From Rhodanobacter sp. DHB23 (GTDB taxonomy: Bacteria; Pseudomonadota; Gammaproteobacteria; Xanthomonadales; Rhodanobacteraceae), in contig NZ_JACYXK010000029.1 of assembly GCF_014842975.1 (NCBI RefSeq), forward strand, positions 310,001 to 374,000: 64,000 nt of DNA, in the 5' to 3' direction. The notes beneath the pieces are model-generated. The model saw only the letters and a program-made list of their open reading frames with translations, searched no databases and had not been told where the DNA came from. The position numbers were made by a program, and so were the translations under genes. Of the stretch, positions 55,382 through 64,000 are shown one piece after another. How positions within the stretch are numbered: position 1 is the first letter of the stretch; every line of letters starts with the position of its first letter.

Positions 55382-56617
55382 GTGGATATCCACCCCATCC
55401 TCGCGGCCTTGAAGAAGCACAAGAGCGCCGCGCTCCTGATCGTGCTGCAAATCGCGCTGACGCTGGCGATCGTCGCCAATGCGTTCTTCATCATCGGCCA
55501 CAGCATCGGGCGAATGAGCCGGCCGACCGGCCTCGAGGAAGACGGCCTGATCCGTGTTGTGCAGCAATGGCCGGCAACGCCCGGCATGGACGATGCGGCT
55601 GCCATCGAGAAATTCGATGCCATGCAGCGCGCGGATCTCGAAACCTTGCGGAGTCTCCCGGACGTAGAGGACGCGGCGGCTTCCACCAGCAATCCCATAC
55701 TGAGCGGCTACGAAGCCGGCGACATCTCGCTGGACTCGGGCCGCAAGGGCAAATTCGTGCGCGCGGCCTATTACTACGGCGACGAGCGCATGCGGCCGGT
55801 CTTCGGCCTGCACCTGATCGCCGGCCGCGACTTTTACGCCAGCGAGATCCGGCACGGGCACGGTCTTCCGGGCTCGCCCGTGGTCATCGTGAGCAAGCCT
55901 GTCGCAGACCGCCTTTTTCCGGATGGCCATGCACTCGGCCAGACGGTGTACCAGGACGGCAAGCCAGCGAGGATCGTGGGCATCGTCGAACGATTGCAGA
56001 CGCCGAAAAGGGCGGACAGCGACTGGGCTTTCAACTCGGTGCTCGAGCCGTTGCGCGTGGACGATGCGTGGGCGGGCTATGTGGTGCGGGCACGACCGGG
56101 TCGCACCGCGGAGGCGATGCGCGAAATCCACGATGCCCTGTTTGCACTCAACCCGATGCGCCTCATGCCCGAACCCTATGCCGGCATCCATTCGTTCACC
56201 GAGATACGCGCCTCCGGCTATTTCCCGGATCGCGGCATGGCGCTGCTGATGGGCGCAATCTGCATCATCCTGCTGGGCGTCACGGCTGCCGGCATTGTCG
56301 GCCTGACCAGTTTCTGGGTGCTGCAGCGTTACCGGCAGATCGGGGTGAGACGGGCACTCGGCGCGCGCAAGGTGGATATCCTGCGCTATTTCCAGATCGA
56401 GAATTTCCTGATTGTCGCGGGCGGCGTGATCGTCGGCACGGCATTGGCCCTTGGCCTCAACGCATGGCTGATGGCGCAATACGAGATGACGCCCCTGCCA
56501 GTGATCTACGTGGCGTCAGGCGCGCTTGCCCTGCTTGTGCTGGGCCAGGCGGCGGCGCTGGTGCCGGCGCTGCGCGCCTCCCGCGTACCGCCAGTCGTGG
56601 CGACACGCTCAACTTGA
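55382..56617 (+). CDS. ABC transporter permease, MacB/FtsX-like, second gene
   Basis: 411 residues from GTG 55382-55384, with GAGGGG upstream; the reading frame has no better start. Same layout as its neighbour: helix about 15-38, periplasmic domain, three helices near the C-terminus (GVRRALGARKVDILRYFQIE). Together they would form a heterodimeric transmembrane unit. Without a linked ATPase or membrane-fusion gene the pair may be orphaned or use a distant ATPase. Confidence 0.88.
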   Translation: MDIHPILAALKKHKSAALLIVLQIALTLAIVANAFFIIGHSIGRMSRPTGLEEDGLIRVVQQWPATPGMDDAAAIEKFDAMQRADLETLRSLPDVEDAAASTSNPILSGYEAGDISLDSGRKGKFVRAAYYYGDERMRPVFGLHLIAGRDFYASEIRHGHGLPGSPVVIVSKPVADRLFPDGHALGQTVYQDGKPARIVGIVERLQTPKRADSDWAFNSVLEPLRVDDAWAGYVVRARPGRTAEAMREIHDALFALNPMRLMPEPYAGIHSFTEIRASGYFPDRGMALLMGAICIILLGVTAAGIVGLTSFWVLQRYRQIGVRRALGARKVDILRYFQIENFLIVAGGVIVGTALALGLNAWLMAQYEMTPLPVIYVASGALALLVLGQAAALVPALRASRVPPVVATRST

Positions 56618-56647
56618 AGGGCAAGCATCACGACGTGCAGGACACCT

Positions 56648-57697
56648 CTAGCGCCCGGAGTGCCCCGGCTCGTCGTAGTCCCGGTGCGTCAGCAATCCCG
56701 GGCGGATCAGGTCGATGAAGGCGCGCGCCTCGGCGCTGAGGAACTTGCCCTTGCGCATCACCACGCCATAGCTGCGTTGCGGGAACCAGCGCTGCATGTT
56801 GCGCACGACCAGGCGTCCGCGGTCGGCGTCGGTGATGCAGATGCCGGTGACGATGGAGATGCCCAGGCCCATCGCCACGTATTCCTTGATCACGTCCCAG
56901 CCGCCGACTTCGATGGCGACCTGGTAGGGCACCTGGTTCTGCTGGAACACCAGGTCCACCTGCCGATAGGTGGACAGCCGCTGCGGCGGCAGGATCAGGC
57001 CGTAGGGCGAGAGATCCGCCAGCGTCACCTCGGCTTTTTCCGCCAGCGGGTGGCCGGGCGGCAGGATCAGCATGGGGTCGTACTGGCGCACCGGCGCCCA
57101 CGCGATGTCGTGCGGCACATCCAGCATCGAGCCCACGGCGAAGTCGGCCTTGTCCTCGCGCAGCATCGCCATGCCGTCCTTGCCGGTGACGTTGGCGAGT
57201 TGCAGGTGCACGGCCGGGTAACGTTCGCGGTAGCGGCGCACCAGCTCCGGCAGCAGGTACTGGATGGTGGAGGTGCCAGCGGCGATGGTGAGCCTGCCGG
57301 CGGTGAGGCCTTGCACCCTGGCCTGGAAGTCGCGATCGAGATTCTCCCAGCCTTCCACCAGCGGGCGCGCCAGTTCGTACAGTGCCTCGCCCGCATCGGT
57401 GAGGTTGATGCGGCGGCGGCGGCGCTCCAGCAGGGTCGCGCCCAGTTCACGCTCCAGCGCCTGCAACTGCAGGCTCACCGACGGCTGGGACAGGTACAGC
57501 GCCTCGGCAGCACGACTCAGCGTGCCCAGCTTCACCGTGGCCACGAAGGCGCGCAGCTGTTTGTGGCGGTTGCCCTTGTAGTAGAAACGGGCAGGCTCGC
57601 TCGCCAGACCATGCGCTTGCGTACGCTTTTTTGTTGCGCTGCGGAGCGATTTTTTGGGCGATTTCGCTGTCTTGGTCGGTGCTTTTCGTTCTGTCAT
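56648..57697 (-). CDS. LysR-family regulator beside aceB
   Basis: 349 residues from ATG 57695-57697 (a TTG at 57710-57712 would add five). A basic Lys/Thr/Arg-rich extension of about 40 residues precedes the HTH (LGTLSRAAEALYLSQPSVSL, 58-77). The substrate domain resembles the CysB/Cbl type (QLANVTGKDGMAMLREDKAD, GHPLAEKAEVTLADL). Divergent from malate synthase with 114 AT-rich bases between, so it probably regulates the glyoxylate-shunt genes. The unusual N-terminal extension is not seen in the other LysR here. Confidence 0.9.
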   Translation of the reverse strand: MTERKAPTKTAKSPKKSLRSATKKRTQAHGLASEPARFYYKGNRHKQLRAFVATVKLGTLSRAAEALYLSQPSVSLQLQALERELGATLLERRRRRINLTDAGEALYELARPLVEGWENLDRDFQARVQGLTAGRLTIAAGTSTIQYLLPELVRRYRERYPAVHLQLANVTGKDGMAMLREDKADFAVGSMLDVPHDIAWAPVRQYDPMLILPPGHPLAEKAEVTLADLSPYGLILPPQRLSTYRQVDLVFQQNQVPYQVAIEVGGWDVIKEYVAMGLGISIVTGICITDADRGRLVVRNMQRWFPQRSYGVVMRKGKFLSAEARAFIDLIRPGLLTHRDYDEPGHSGR

Positions 57698-57811
57698 GTC
57701 AATGACTTGCAATATGCATTAATATTGACAATATCAAAAATTGAAACATTTGCTTTGTCAAATTGTAAATCCATGGCCTAGCTTCGAGTCGTCCAACGAC
57801 CGGAGCCAACC
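57698..57811. promoter_or_regulatory. AT-rich divergent promoter, lysR / aceB
   Basis: 114 bases, clearly AT-rich relative to surroundings. It contains a perfect palindrome ATATTGACAATAT (57722-57734, centre A) and a TGCAATATGCA dyad just before it (57708-57718), plus a TTTGTCAAATTG segment near 57752. The clustered dyads suit a LysR control region. Confidence 0.55.
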
Positions 57812-59440
57812 ATGGCCTTGCCCCGCGAACGCCTGACCACCGAAGCCGTGCAACTGCACGGCCAGCCCAATCCCGCCCAGCAGGCGATCCTCAACCCGCA
57901 GGCGCTGGCCCTCCTCGCCGACCTGCATCGCCGCTTCGATGCCCGCCGTCGCGAACTGCTTGCCGCCCGCCGCGAGCGGCAGGCGCGCTGGGACGCCGGC
58001 GAACTGCCGGATTTCCGCGCCGACACCGCCGCGATCCGCGAATCGGAATGGACGGTGGGGCCGATCCCACCCGCGCTGCGCGACCGCCGCGTGGAGATCA
58101 CCGGGCCGGTGGAGCGCAAGATGATCATCAACGCGCTGAACTCGGGCGCGAAGGTGTTCATGGCGGACTTCGAGGACTCCTCCGCGCCCAGCCTCGCCAA
58201 CCAGCTGGACGGCCAGATCAACCTGCGCGACGCGGTGGCCGGCAAGCTCGACTACACCTCGCCCGAGGGCAAGCACTACCGCGTGGCCGACAACCCCGCG
58301 GTGCTGGTGGTGCGCCCGCGCGGCTGGCACCTGCCGGAGCGCCACATCACGGTGGACGGCGAAACCATGAGCGGGGCGCTGGTGGACTTCGGCCTGTACG
58401 CCTTCCACAACGCACGCGCCCTGCACCGCCGCGACCTCGGCCCGTACTTCTACCTGCCCAAGCTGGAATGCATGGAGGAGGCCGCGCTGTGGGATGCGGT
58501 GATGGCGCACGCGGAAACCGAACTGGACCTCCCGCCCGGCAGCATGAAGGTGACCGTGCTGATCGAAACCCTGCCCGCCGCGTTCCAGATGCACGAGATC
58601 CTGCACGCGCTGCAGTCGCGCGCCGTGGGCCTCAACTGCGGGCGCTGGGACTACATCTTCTCCTACCTGAAGACCCTGCGCGGCCACCGCGACCGCCTGC
58701 TTCCCGAACGCGGCCAGGTGCTGATGACGGTGCCCTTCCTCAAGGCGTATTCGGAGCTGCTGATCCAGACCTGCCACCGGCGCGGCGCGTTCGCGATGGG
58801 CGGCATGGCGGCGCAGATCCCGATCAAGGGCGACGAGGCCGCGAACGAGGCCGCGCTGGCCAAGGTGCGCGCCGACAAGCTGCGCGAGGTGAAGGCCGGC
58901 CACGACGGCACCTGGGTGGCGCACCCCGCGCTGGTGCCCATCGCGCAGGCGGTGTTCGACGAATACATGCCCGAGCCGAACCAGCGCGACGTGGAGCGCG
59001 ATGACGTGCGCGTGACCCGCGAGCAGTTGCTGGCGCCGTGCGTGGGCACCATCACCCGCGCCGGCTTCGACAACAACGTCGAGGTGTGCCTGCGCTACAC
59101 CGCCGCCTGGCTGGACGGCCAGGGCTGCGTGCCGATCCACCACCTGATGGAAGACGCCGCCACCGCCGAGATCGCCCGCGCGCAGTTGTGGCAGTGGCTG
59201 CATCATGCCGATGCTCCGGCCGGCGGGACGCCTGCCGGGGGTGGCCTGGAATTCCCCGATCACGCGCCGATCGACTTTGCCCTGTTCGACCACGCGCTGG
59301 CCTCGCACGCCCATCGTCTGCGCGACAGCGACGTGCCGGGCGCTGCGCGCGTGGATGCCGCCGCGCGGCTGCTGCGCGAGCTGATCCACGCCGACACGCT
59401 GGCCGATTTCCTCACCGTGCCGGCTTACGAACAGCTTTGA
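57812..59440 (+). CDS. aceB: malate synthase A
   Basis: 542 residues, ribosome site GGAG. Condenses glyoxylate with acetyl-CoA in the glyoxylate shunt. Recognised by VFMADFEDSSAPS, VVRPRGWHLPERH, MKVTVLIETLPAAFQM and LNCGRWDYIFSYLKT, all conserved in the A-type enzyme. Normal length for the A isoform. Transcribed with aceA, 138 bases downstream, with a palindromic repeat between. Confidence 0.97.
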   Translation: MALPRERLTTEAVQLHGQPNPAQQAILNPQALALLADLHRRFDARRRELLAARRERQARWDAGELPDFRADTAAIRESEWTVGPIPPALRDRRVEITGPVERKMIINALNSGAKVFMADFEDSSAPSLANQLDGQINLRDAVAGKLDYTSPEGKHYRVADNPAVLVVRPRGWHLPERHITVDGETMSGALVDFGLYAFHNARALHRRDLGPYFYLPKLECMEEAALWDAVMAHAETELDLPPGSMKVTVLIETLPAAFQMHEILHALQSRAVGLNCGRWDYIFSYLKTLRGHRDRLLPERGQVLMTVPFLKAYSELLIQTCHRRGAFAMGGMAAQIPIKGDEAANEAALAKVRADKLREVKAGHDGTWVAHPALVPIAQAVFDEYMPEPNQRDVERDDVRVTREQLLAPCVGTITRAGFDNNVEVCLRYTAAWLDGQGCVPIHHLMEDAATAEIARAQLWQWLHHADAPAGGTPAGGGLEFPDHAPIDFALFDHALASHAHRLRDSDVPGAARVDAAARLLRELIHADTLADFLTVPAYEQL

Positions 59441-59449
59441 ATCTCTTCC

Positions 59450-59563
59450 TTCTCCCCCCGGGAGAAGGTGCCCGAAGGGCGGATGAGGGTTCGGTCGTGC
59501 GCAGCACTACGCAAGCACCGGACCCTCACCCCAACCCCTCTCCCGACGGGAGAGGGGCTCAAA
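59450..59563. repeat. palindromic repeat between aceB and aceA
   Basis: TTCTCCCCCCGGGAGAAGG at the left and CCCCTCTCCCGACGGGAGAG at the right, with GAGGGTTCGG / CCGGACCCTC words between them in mirror orientation. Same family as 14733-14836. It may reduce or shape aceA expression in a joint transcript. Confidence 0.6.
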
Positions 59564-59578
59564 CCACGGAGCCACGCC

Positions 59579-60874
<1,296 letters not shown>

Positions 60875-60886
60875 GCCGTGCCACTT

Positions 60887-60963
60887 TAGGAGCGCACCCT
60901 GTGCGCGATGGCCTTGCGCCTTGATCGAAGCGCCGGGCCATCGCGCACAGGGTGCGCTCCTTA
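60887..60963. repeat. REP pair (BIME) overlapping the antiporter stop
   Basis: TAGGAGCGCACCCTGTGCGC at 60887 and its mirror CGCACAGGGTGCGCTCCTTA at 60944-60963. The last three bases are the TAA stop (minus strand) of the antiporter gene, so the repeat provides the end of that gene. Confidence 0.85.
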
Positions 60964-62754
60964 CGCCGTGCCGGTCGCCGGCGGCACCAGCGCGATCACC
61001 GTCCAACCCGGCCTGGGTTCCAGATCCCGCTTGGCCGAAGCCACGCGCAACGCGCCTTTTTCCTCCACGCCGAACAGCAGCACGCTGTCCGGACCGTACT
61101 GCGCGATGAAGTGCGACCAGTCGAACGCAGTACTCAGCCGGGTGGTCTTGATGCGCCACCCGCCCAGCAGCAACTCGGCGAAACGCGCGTGCGTCATCGA
61201 TTCGTCGAACAGCGGCGGAGCCAGCAGGCGCTCGGCCAACGCGGTGCGATCCGTGTTCTCCTCCGGCGCCAGCACGCGCAGGCGGTACACCTTGTTGCGG
61301 CCGAATTCCTGCCGGTAATGCACGCAGGCCAGCGTGTTGCGCTCGCGGTGCACGGACATCGCCAGCAGTCGGCCGATGCCGGCGAGATCGAGGTTGCGCT
61401 CGGCGTGCGGCGAGGCCGGGTTGCCGAAGAAGGTACTCAGCCCCTCCATTCGCGCCAGGCGGATGCCGTCGTGCTCGTCGTCGGCCAGCACCACGCGGAA
61501 ACCCGCTTCGTGCAGCGCCCTGCCCACGCCACGGGCCACCGCATCGGAACCGAAGATCAACACGCCGCGCGGCTCCGGTTCGGCCACGCCCAACCACAGC
61601 GCCAGCGGTCGCGCGGTGGCGCTCTGCAGAACCACCGTGCCGACGATGAGGATGAACACCAGCGGCACCAGCGCCCCTGCACCTGCCACGCCCAGCGCCT
61701 GCAGGCGTAGCGCGAACAGGGCGGAGACCGAGGCTGCCACGATGCCGCGCGGCGCCACCCAGCCGATCAGCGTGCGCTCGCGCCAACCCAGCGGGCTGCC
61801 GAGGCTGGCGATCAGCACGCTGAACGGACGCACCAGGAATTGGGCGATCAGGAAGATCACGAAGCCTTCCCAAAGCAGGTCGCCCGGCAGTGGCCATGGC
61901 AACCGTGCCGCCAGCAGGATGAAGAGCAGCGACACCAACAGCGTGGTCAGGTGCTCCTTGAAGTCGAGGATGTCGTCGACATGCACGTCGCGCATATTGC
62001 CCAGCGCAATGCCCATGATCGTCACCGTGAGCAGACCCGAATCGTGCGCAAGCCGGTTGGCGATGGTGAAGGCCAGCAGCACCGTCGCCAGCACGCCGAA
62101 ATTCTGCAGGTACTCGGGAATCGACTGGCGGCGCAGCAGCAGGCCCAGCAGCCACGCCGCCAGCGCGCCTGTCGCCGCGCCGCAGAGCACCGTGCCGAGG
62201 AACACGCTCAGCGCATGCCCCTGCTCGCGCGACACCACCACCTCGTAGACCAGCACGGCGAGCAATGCGCCCAGCGGATCGATCACGATGCCTTCCCAGC
62301 GCAAGGCGTTGGCGATGCGCGCATTCGGCCGCAACGTGCGCAGCATCGGCGCGATCACGGTGGGCCCGGTGACGCAGGTGAGCGCGCCGAACAGCAGCGC
62401 GATGGGCCAGGCCACGCCGGCCACCCAATGCGCCGCGGCGGCCAGCGACACGAGGGCGGCCAGCGCACCGTAGCTCACCAGCCCGCGCACCACGCCGCCG
62501 ATGCCGGGCAGTTCGTGGAAACGCAAGGCGAGGCTGCCTTCGAACAGGATCAGCGCCACCGCCAGCGACACCATCGGGAACAGCAATCCGCCCAGCAGCG
62601 CATCGGGTCGCAGCAGGCCGGACACAGGGCCAAGCAACAGGCCGGCGAGCAGCAGGAACACGATCGCGGGCAATTTCACCCGCCATGCCAGCCACTGGCA
62701 CAGGAAGCCGATCACCAGCATGCCGGTCAGCACCAGGCCGGGTTCGATGCTCAT
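60961..62754 (-). CDS. cation:proton antiporter (CPA1 type) with TrkA-N domain
   Basis: 597 residues from ATG 62752-62754. About 12 membrane helices (residues 5-400) with CVTGPTVIAPMLRTLRP and GWVAPRGIVAASVSALFALRL, typical of NhaP-like exchangers. A TrkA-N nucleotide-binding domain follows (about 415-530, GVLIFGSDAVARGVGRALHEAG), then a C-terminal tail (about 540-597). Exports Na+ or K+ in exchange for protons; ion specificity is not readable. The stop codon overlaps a REP. Confidence 0.9.
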   Translation of the reverse strand: MSIEPGLVLTGMLVIGFLCQWLAWRVKLPAIVFLLLAGLLLGPVSGLLRPDALLGGLLFPMVSLAVALILFEGSLALRFHELPGIGGVVRGLVSYGALAALVSLAAAAHWVAGVAWPIALLFGALTCVTGPTVIAPMLRTLRPNARIANALRWEGIVIDPLGALLAVLVYEVVVSREQGHALSVFLGTVLCGAATGALAAWLLGLLLRRQSIPEYLQNFGVLATVLLAFTIANRLAHDSGLLTVTIMGIALGNMRDVHVDDILDFKEHLTTLLVSLLFILLAARLPWPLPGDLLWEGFVIFLIAQFLVRPFSVLIASLGSPLGWRERTLIGWVAPRGIVAASVSALFALRLQALGVAGAGALVPLVFILIVGTVVLQSATARPLALWLGVAEPEPRGVLIFGSDAVARGVGRALHEAGFRVVLADDEHDGIRLARMEGLSTFFGNPASPHAERNLDLAGIGRLLAMSVHRERNTLACVHYRQEFGRNKVYRLRVLAPEENTDRTALAERLLAPPLFDESMTHARFAELLLGGWRIKTTRLSTAFDWSHFIAQYGPDSVLLFGVEEKGALRVASAKRDLEPRPGWTVIALVPPATGTA

Positions 62755-62878
62755 CGCGATCCTTGGTCCGCGTCGCCAACCGCATCGGAACACGCGGCAG
62801 CACGCTGCGTCCAGGCGATCCGTCCGGTTCCTGCCGGTCCACCCGAGCCCCAGGACTGCACGTCCGGCGTGCAGGCAG

Positions 62879-64000
62879 TCAGAAACGGCGGTACTGCAGT
62901 GCCTCCGCAAGGTGTTCGCGCTCGAGCACGCCGGCGCCACCGTCGATGTCGGCGATGGTGCGCGCCACGCGCAACACGCGGTGGTAGGCGCGCGCGGACA
63001 GGCCGAGCTTCTCCAGCGCCTGTTCGTACCAGCGACGCTCGGCCTGGCCCAAGGCGCAGTCGCGCTCCAGTTCGCGGTGGTTGATCTCCGCGTTCGGTCG
63101 ACCCGCACGCATCAGGGCATGACGCCGCGCACCGAGCACGCGGGCGCGCACCGTGGCGGAGTCCTCGTCGTGCGGGCCGCGCGACGCATCCATTTCACGC
63201 AGCGGCAGCGACGGCACCTCGACCGCGAGGTCAATGCGATCCAGCAGCGGCCCGGAAATGCGCGAGCGATAGCGCTGGATCTGCTCCGGCGTGCACTGGC
63301 AGCGCCGGCGCGTGTCGCCGGCATGGCCGCAGGGGCATGGATTCATCGCCGCCACCAGCTGGAACTGTGCGGGGAAAGTGGATTGCCGGGCCGCACGCGA
63401 CACCACGATATGGCCGGATTCCAGTGGCTCGCGCAACACCTCCAGCACGTGCCGGCTGAATTCCGGCAACTCGTCGAGGAACAACACGCCGTTGTGCGCC
63501 AGCGAAATCTCGCCCGGTCGCGGCAGCGAACCGCCGCCCACCAGCGCCACCGCCGAGGCGGTGTGATGCGGTGCGCGGAATGGCCGGCGTCGCCAGCGTG
63601 CGGGATCGGTGGGCTGGCCAGCCACCGACAGCACCGCGCAGGTTTCCAGCGCCTCGGATTCGGAAAGCGGCGGCAGGATGCCTGGCAGGCGTTCGGCCAG
63701 CATGGTCTTGCCGGTGCCCGGCGGCCCCACCAGTAGCAGGTGATGACCGCCTACGGCCGCGATTTCCAGCGCGCGGCGTGCCTGCAACTGGCCGCGCACG
63801 TCGCGCAGATCCGGACCGTCGTAAATGCCGCCTTCGGTGTCGACGCCTGTAGGCGTCGCCAGGTCCTGAGCGCCGCGCAGCCAGCCGCAGACCTCGGCCA
63901 GCGAGTCGGCCACACGCACTTCCACCTCGGAAACCAGCGCGGCCTCGGCCGCGTTCGCCCGTGGCACCACCACCTTGCGGCCACGTGCGCGTGCGCGCAG
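62879..64000 (-). CDS. comM: ComM/YifB Mg-chelatase-like AAA ATPase, 5' part outside window
   Basis: 373 codons; the frame is open to the right edge, so the N-terminal Lon-like domain is only partly present. Walker A GPPGTGKT, Walker B GVLFLDELPEF, and AMNPCPCGHAGDTRRRCQC with the zinc-type cysteines are conserved, and the C-terminal Mg-chelatase domain ends at ALQYRRF. ComM is a hexameric branch-migration helicase needed for efficient integration of DNA during natural transformation. Confidence 0.95.
   Translation of the reverse strand: MRARARGRKVVVPRANAAEAALVSEVEVRVADSLAEVCGWLRGAQDLATPTGVDTEGGIYDGPDLRDVRGQLQARRALEIAAVGGHHLLLVGPPGTGKTMLAERLPGILPPLSESEALETCAVLSVAGQPTDPARWRRRPFRAPHHTASAVALVGGGSLPRPGEISLAHNGVLFLDELPEFSRHVLEVLREPLESGHIVVSRAARQSTFPAQFQLVAAMNPCPCGHAGDTRRRCQCTPEQIQRYRSRISGPLLDRIDLAVEVPSLPLREMDASRGPHDEDSATVRARVLGARRHALMRAGRPNAEINHRELERDCALGQAERRWYEQALEKLGLSARAYHRVLRVARTIADIDGGAGVLEREHLAEALQYRRF

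Overview
The window reads as chromosomal DNA of a GC-rich gammaproteobacterium of the order Lysobacterales (Xanthomonadales), most likely the Rhodanobacteraceae (Dyella, Rhodanobacter, Luteibacter, Frateuria). This is an inference from gene content: the DUF3348-DUF802-OmpA-DUF2894 block, a TonB receptor linked to a tryptophan-halogenase homologue and alpha-glucan hydrolases, GTAG-headed REP palindromes with a RAYT transposase, and several signalling proteins with GGDEF/EAL domains. No rRNA, tRNA or CRISPR array was found. Layout: 1-439 is a truncated alpha/beta hydrolase, divergent from a LysR regulator. 1.7-2.6 kb holds a RAYT (REP-associated tyrosine transposase) with a 3' frameshift, between inverted copies of a short motif. 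Two small lipoproteins follow (2.6-3.75 kb). 3.9-11.6 kb is an RHS locus on the minus strand: a 1984-residue exported YD-repeat protein ending in seven Fn3-like repeats instead of an RHS core, then a small separately exported RHS-core protein with an AT-rich variable C-terminus, then a small exported protein in the position of an immunity gene. 12-14.7 kb has an acid-phosphatase/phospholipase C-type esterase and prolyl aminopeptidase. 14.7-15.2 kb is a nested palindromic repeat region. 15.2-19.7 kb is a tight four-gene minus-strand block (DUF3348, a MotA-like protein with a long helical tail, a MotB/OmpA-like protein, DUF2894) that resembles the core of Zorya-type membrane motors. 19.9-23.5 kb has two divergent c-di-GMP enzymes. 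23.5-32.3 kb is mostly housekeeping: M1 peptidase, hydrolase, ICMT-like methyltransferase, YgjP-like metallopeptidase, RdgC, aromatic aminotransferase and TtcA. 33.2-48.6 kb is an alpha-glucan utilisation locus: intracellular GH13, TonB receptor, halogenase homologue, secreted GH13, GH31, a second secreted GH13 and a six-hairpin glycosidase. Extracellular enzymes would cut starch or maltodextrin, the TonB receptor would import oligosaccharides, and periplasmic or cytoplasmic glucosidases would finish the job. A LacI regulator at 51.8-52.8 kb is a plausible controller, and a matching pair of CG-centred palindromic sites lies between the first GH13 gene and the TonB receptor gene. 48.8-51.7 kb is a PAS/GAF/GGDEF/EAL protein. 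53-56.6 kb has ArfB, an acyltransferase and two MacB/FtsX-like permeases without an ATPase. 56.6-60.9 kb is a LysR gene divergent from the glyoxylate-shunt pair aceB-aceA. The window ends with a CPA-type antiporter and a truncated comM. Intergenic repeats are frequent: three REP pairs, one CGTCAT...ATGACG repeat, and many copies of a CCCTCTCCCGC-type palindrome, two of which lie in frame inside the DUF3348 gene.
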